A DNA stretch of 13,100 bases from an uncultured Eubacteriales bacterium (GTDB lineage: Bacteria > Bacillota > Clostridia > Oscillospirales > Oscillospiraceae). Location: contig CABSAB010000011.1 of the NCBI GenBank assembly GCA_902475515.1, positions 1 to 13,100 of the forward strand, written 5' to 3'. Numbering within the stretch: the first letter of the stretch is position 1; the number at the start of each line of letters is the position of its first letter. Positions 12,342 through 13,100 of the stretch are shown piece by piece. The position numbers and the translations under genes are program-made. The notes beneath the pieces are model-generated. The model was not told where the DNA came from. It saw only the letters and a list, made by a program, of their open reading frames with translations, and searched no databases.

Positions 12342-12782
12342 ATGGATGTGACCATCTACACCGACGGAGCCTGCTCCGGAAATCCGGGACCCGGCGGCTT
12401 TGGGGCCATCCTCATGTACGGGGAGCACAAGAAGGAGCTTTCCGGCGGGGAGGCTGAGACCACCAACAACCGCATGGAGCTGATGGGGGTCATTACAGCC
12501 CTCCAGGCACTGAAACGGCCCTGTACCGTGCAGCTTTATACGGACAGCCAGTATGTGGTGAACGCCATCGAACAGGGCTGGGCCAAAAAGTGGCGGGAAA
12601 ACGGTTGGATGCGGAACAAAAAGGACAAGGCTATGAACCCGGACCTGTGGGAGACCCTGCTGGGGCTTTTGGAGGTCCATCAGGTGAAGTTCCACTGGGT
12701 GAAGGGCCACGCCGAGAATCCCTACAACAACCGCTGCGATGAGCTGGCGGTGGCAGAGAGCCGGAAATTTAAGGATGTGTAA
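12342..12782 (+). CDS. rnhA: Ribonuclease HI, 146 aa
   Basis: RNase HI cuts the RNA strand of RNA-DNA hybrids and removes R-loops and primers. The whole catalytic set is present: Asp8 in IYTDGACSGNPGPGG, Glu46 in NNRMELMG, Asp68 in LYTDSQYV, His123 in WVKGH and Asp133 in NNRCDELA. The length (146) is near the 155 of E. coli, and the basic WAKKWRENGW segment of the substrate-binding handle is kept, which separates it from minimal RNase H forms. Its ribosome-binding site GAGGAA lies inside the end of gyrA, and the start is three bases past the gyrA stop, so it is co-transcribed and probably coupled. R-loop removal fits biologically with gyrase, since negative supercoiling promotes R-loops; that link is inference. 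Confidence 0.96.
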   Translation: MDVTIYTDGACSGNPGPGGFGAILMYGEHKKELSGGEAETTNNRMELMGVITALQALKRPCTVQLYTDSQYVVNAIEQGWAKKWRENGWMRNKKDKAMNPDLWETLLGLLEVHQVKFHWVKGHAENPYNNRCDELAVAESRKFKDV

Positions 12783-12810
12783 AGCGGGCGGGGGTCATCC
12801 CCCGCCGCTT
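12782..12810 (+). terminator. Terminator-like GC-rich hairpin after rnhA
   Basis: AAGCGGGCGGGGG (12782-12794), TCAT loop and CCCCCGCCGCTT (12799-12810) form a 12-bp stem with one bulged G. Only CTTATCT follows, with no real U tract, so termination may be weak or need a factor. Confidence 0.6.
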
Positions 12811-12863
12811 ATCTGCATAAAAACAGACCGGATGAGAAGACCGAGGTGAGAATCAGACCCGTG

Positions 12864-13100
12864 ATGTATACAGAAGAACCCTCCCGGCGCCACGGATGGA
12901 TCGTGTGGGTGCTGCTGGGACTGCTGCTGGTGATGGCAGCGGGCTACTGGGCCATGTCGAGCGGCGCCCAGGGACAGGAGCCGGAGGTGGTGGAGGCGCC
13001 CTCTCCGTCCCCGGACCCCACGCCACCCCCTACCCCTGCGCCCCCCTCGCCCACGCCGGAGCCGGAAAGCATCTGGGAGGAGCCGGAGACTGCGGAAAGC
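12864..13100 (+). CDS. Single-pass membrane protein with Pro-rich linker, 5' part, cut by window end
   Basis: The frame is open to the window edge, giving 79 codons. After a short charged start (MYTEEPSRRHG) comes a hydrophobic helix (WIVWVLLGLLLVMAAGYWAM, about residues 12-31), then a spacer rich in Pro, Ser, Thr and Glu (SPSPDPTPPPTPAPPSPTPE). This is the pattern of a membrane-anchored protein whose main domain lies outside the membrane behind a flexible linker; with no N-terminal Arg-rich signal cleavage motif it is more likely anchored than secreted. GAGGTGAG lies 13 bases before ATG 12864; in-frame GTG codons at 12861 and 12846 are alternative starts. The main domain is beyond the window, so no function can be assigned. 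Confidence 0.7.
   Translation, partial: MYTEEPSRRHGWIVWVLLGLLLVMAAGYWAMSSGAQGQEPEVVEAPSPSPDPTPPPTPAPPSPTPEPESIWEEPETAES

Noticed and set aside
9795..12710. A 971-codon open frame on the minus strand opposite gyrA and rnhA
   Set aside because: It is the antisense shadow of GC-rich gyrA/rnhA codons: low-complexity Leu/His/Val/Gly-rich product, no domain, no ribosome-binding site, while the plus strand encodes two complete known enzymes.
1..13100. tRNA, rRNA, CRISPR array, insertion sequence or prophage genes
   Set aside because: No cloverleaf-like cluster, repeat-spacer array, transposase motif or phage gene was seen on either strand.

Overview
The window looks like the chromosomal replication-origin region of a GC-rich, low-oxygen Firmicute, most likely a gut Clostridia of the Oscillospiraceae type (Oscillibacter/Flavonifractor-like). 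This rests on the dnaA-dnaN-yaaA-recF-remB-gyrB-gyrA order, the short SufB-type scaffold, the strong Shine-Dalgarno sites and the codon use. The genus is inference.

Left part (1-1525): the 3' end of prfC (release factor 3) is followed by a strong terminator shared with a convergent PIN-like nuclease gene. Upstream of the nuclease gene its transcript starts with a long self-complementary leader that ends in an intrinsic terminator abutting the ribosome-binding site. Back to back with that promoter lies a compact cassette. It has a 28-codon membrane peptide (holin-like toxin type), a near-consensus forward promoter, and a fully consensus reverse promoter for a roughly 90-nt antisense RNA with its own terminator. 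A 27-bp long-range helix joins the two ends of the peptide mRNA. This has every part of a type I toxin-antitoxin locus and is the most interesting element here.

Middle part (1525-5057): a sufC-sufB pair (minimal Fe-S assembly scaffold) runs leftward, and dnaA runs rightward from a divergent promoter region. dnaA is broken by an 11-nt insertion directly after AAA+ box VII. This yields a 256-aa and a 185-aa reading frame joined by an ATGA overlap. The dnaA-dnaN gap contains several DnaA boxes, a GC-rich element, five DnaA-trio repeats and an AT-rich stretch, in the order of a bacterial basal origin unwinding system.

Right part (5057-13100): dnaN, an S4-domain gene (yaaA), recF, remB, gyrB, gyrA and rnhA lie tightly packed on the plus strand. 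An imperfect terminator-like hairpin follows, then the 5' end of a gene for a single-pass membrane protein with a Pro-rich linker, cut by the window edge. The block supplies initiation (DnaA), the clamp (DnaN), repair (RecF), supercoiling control (GyrAB) and RNA-primer/R-loop removal (RNase HI).
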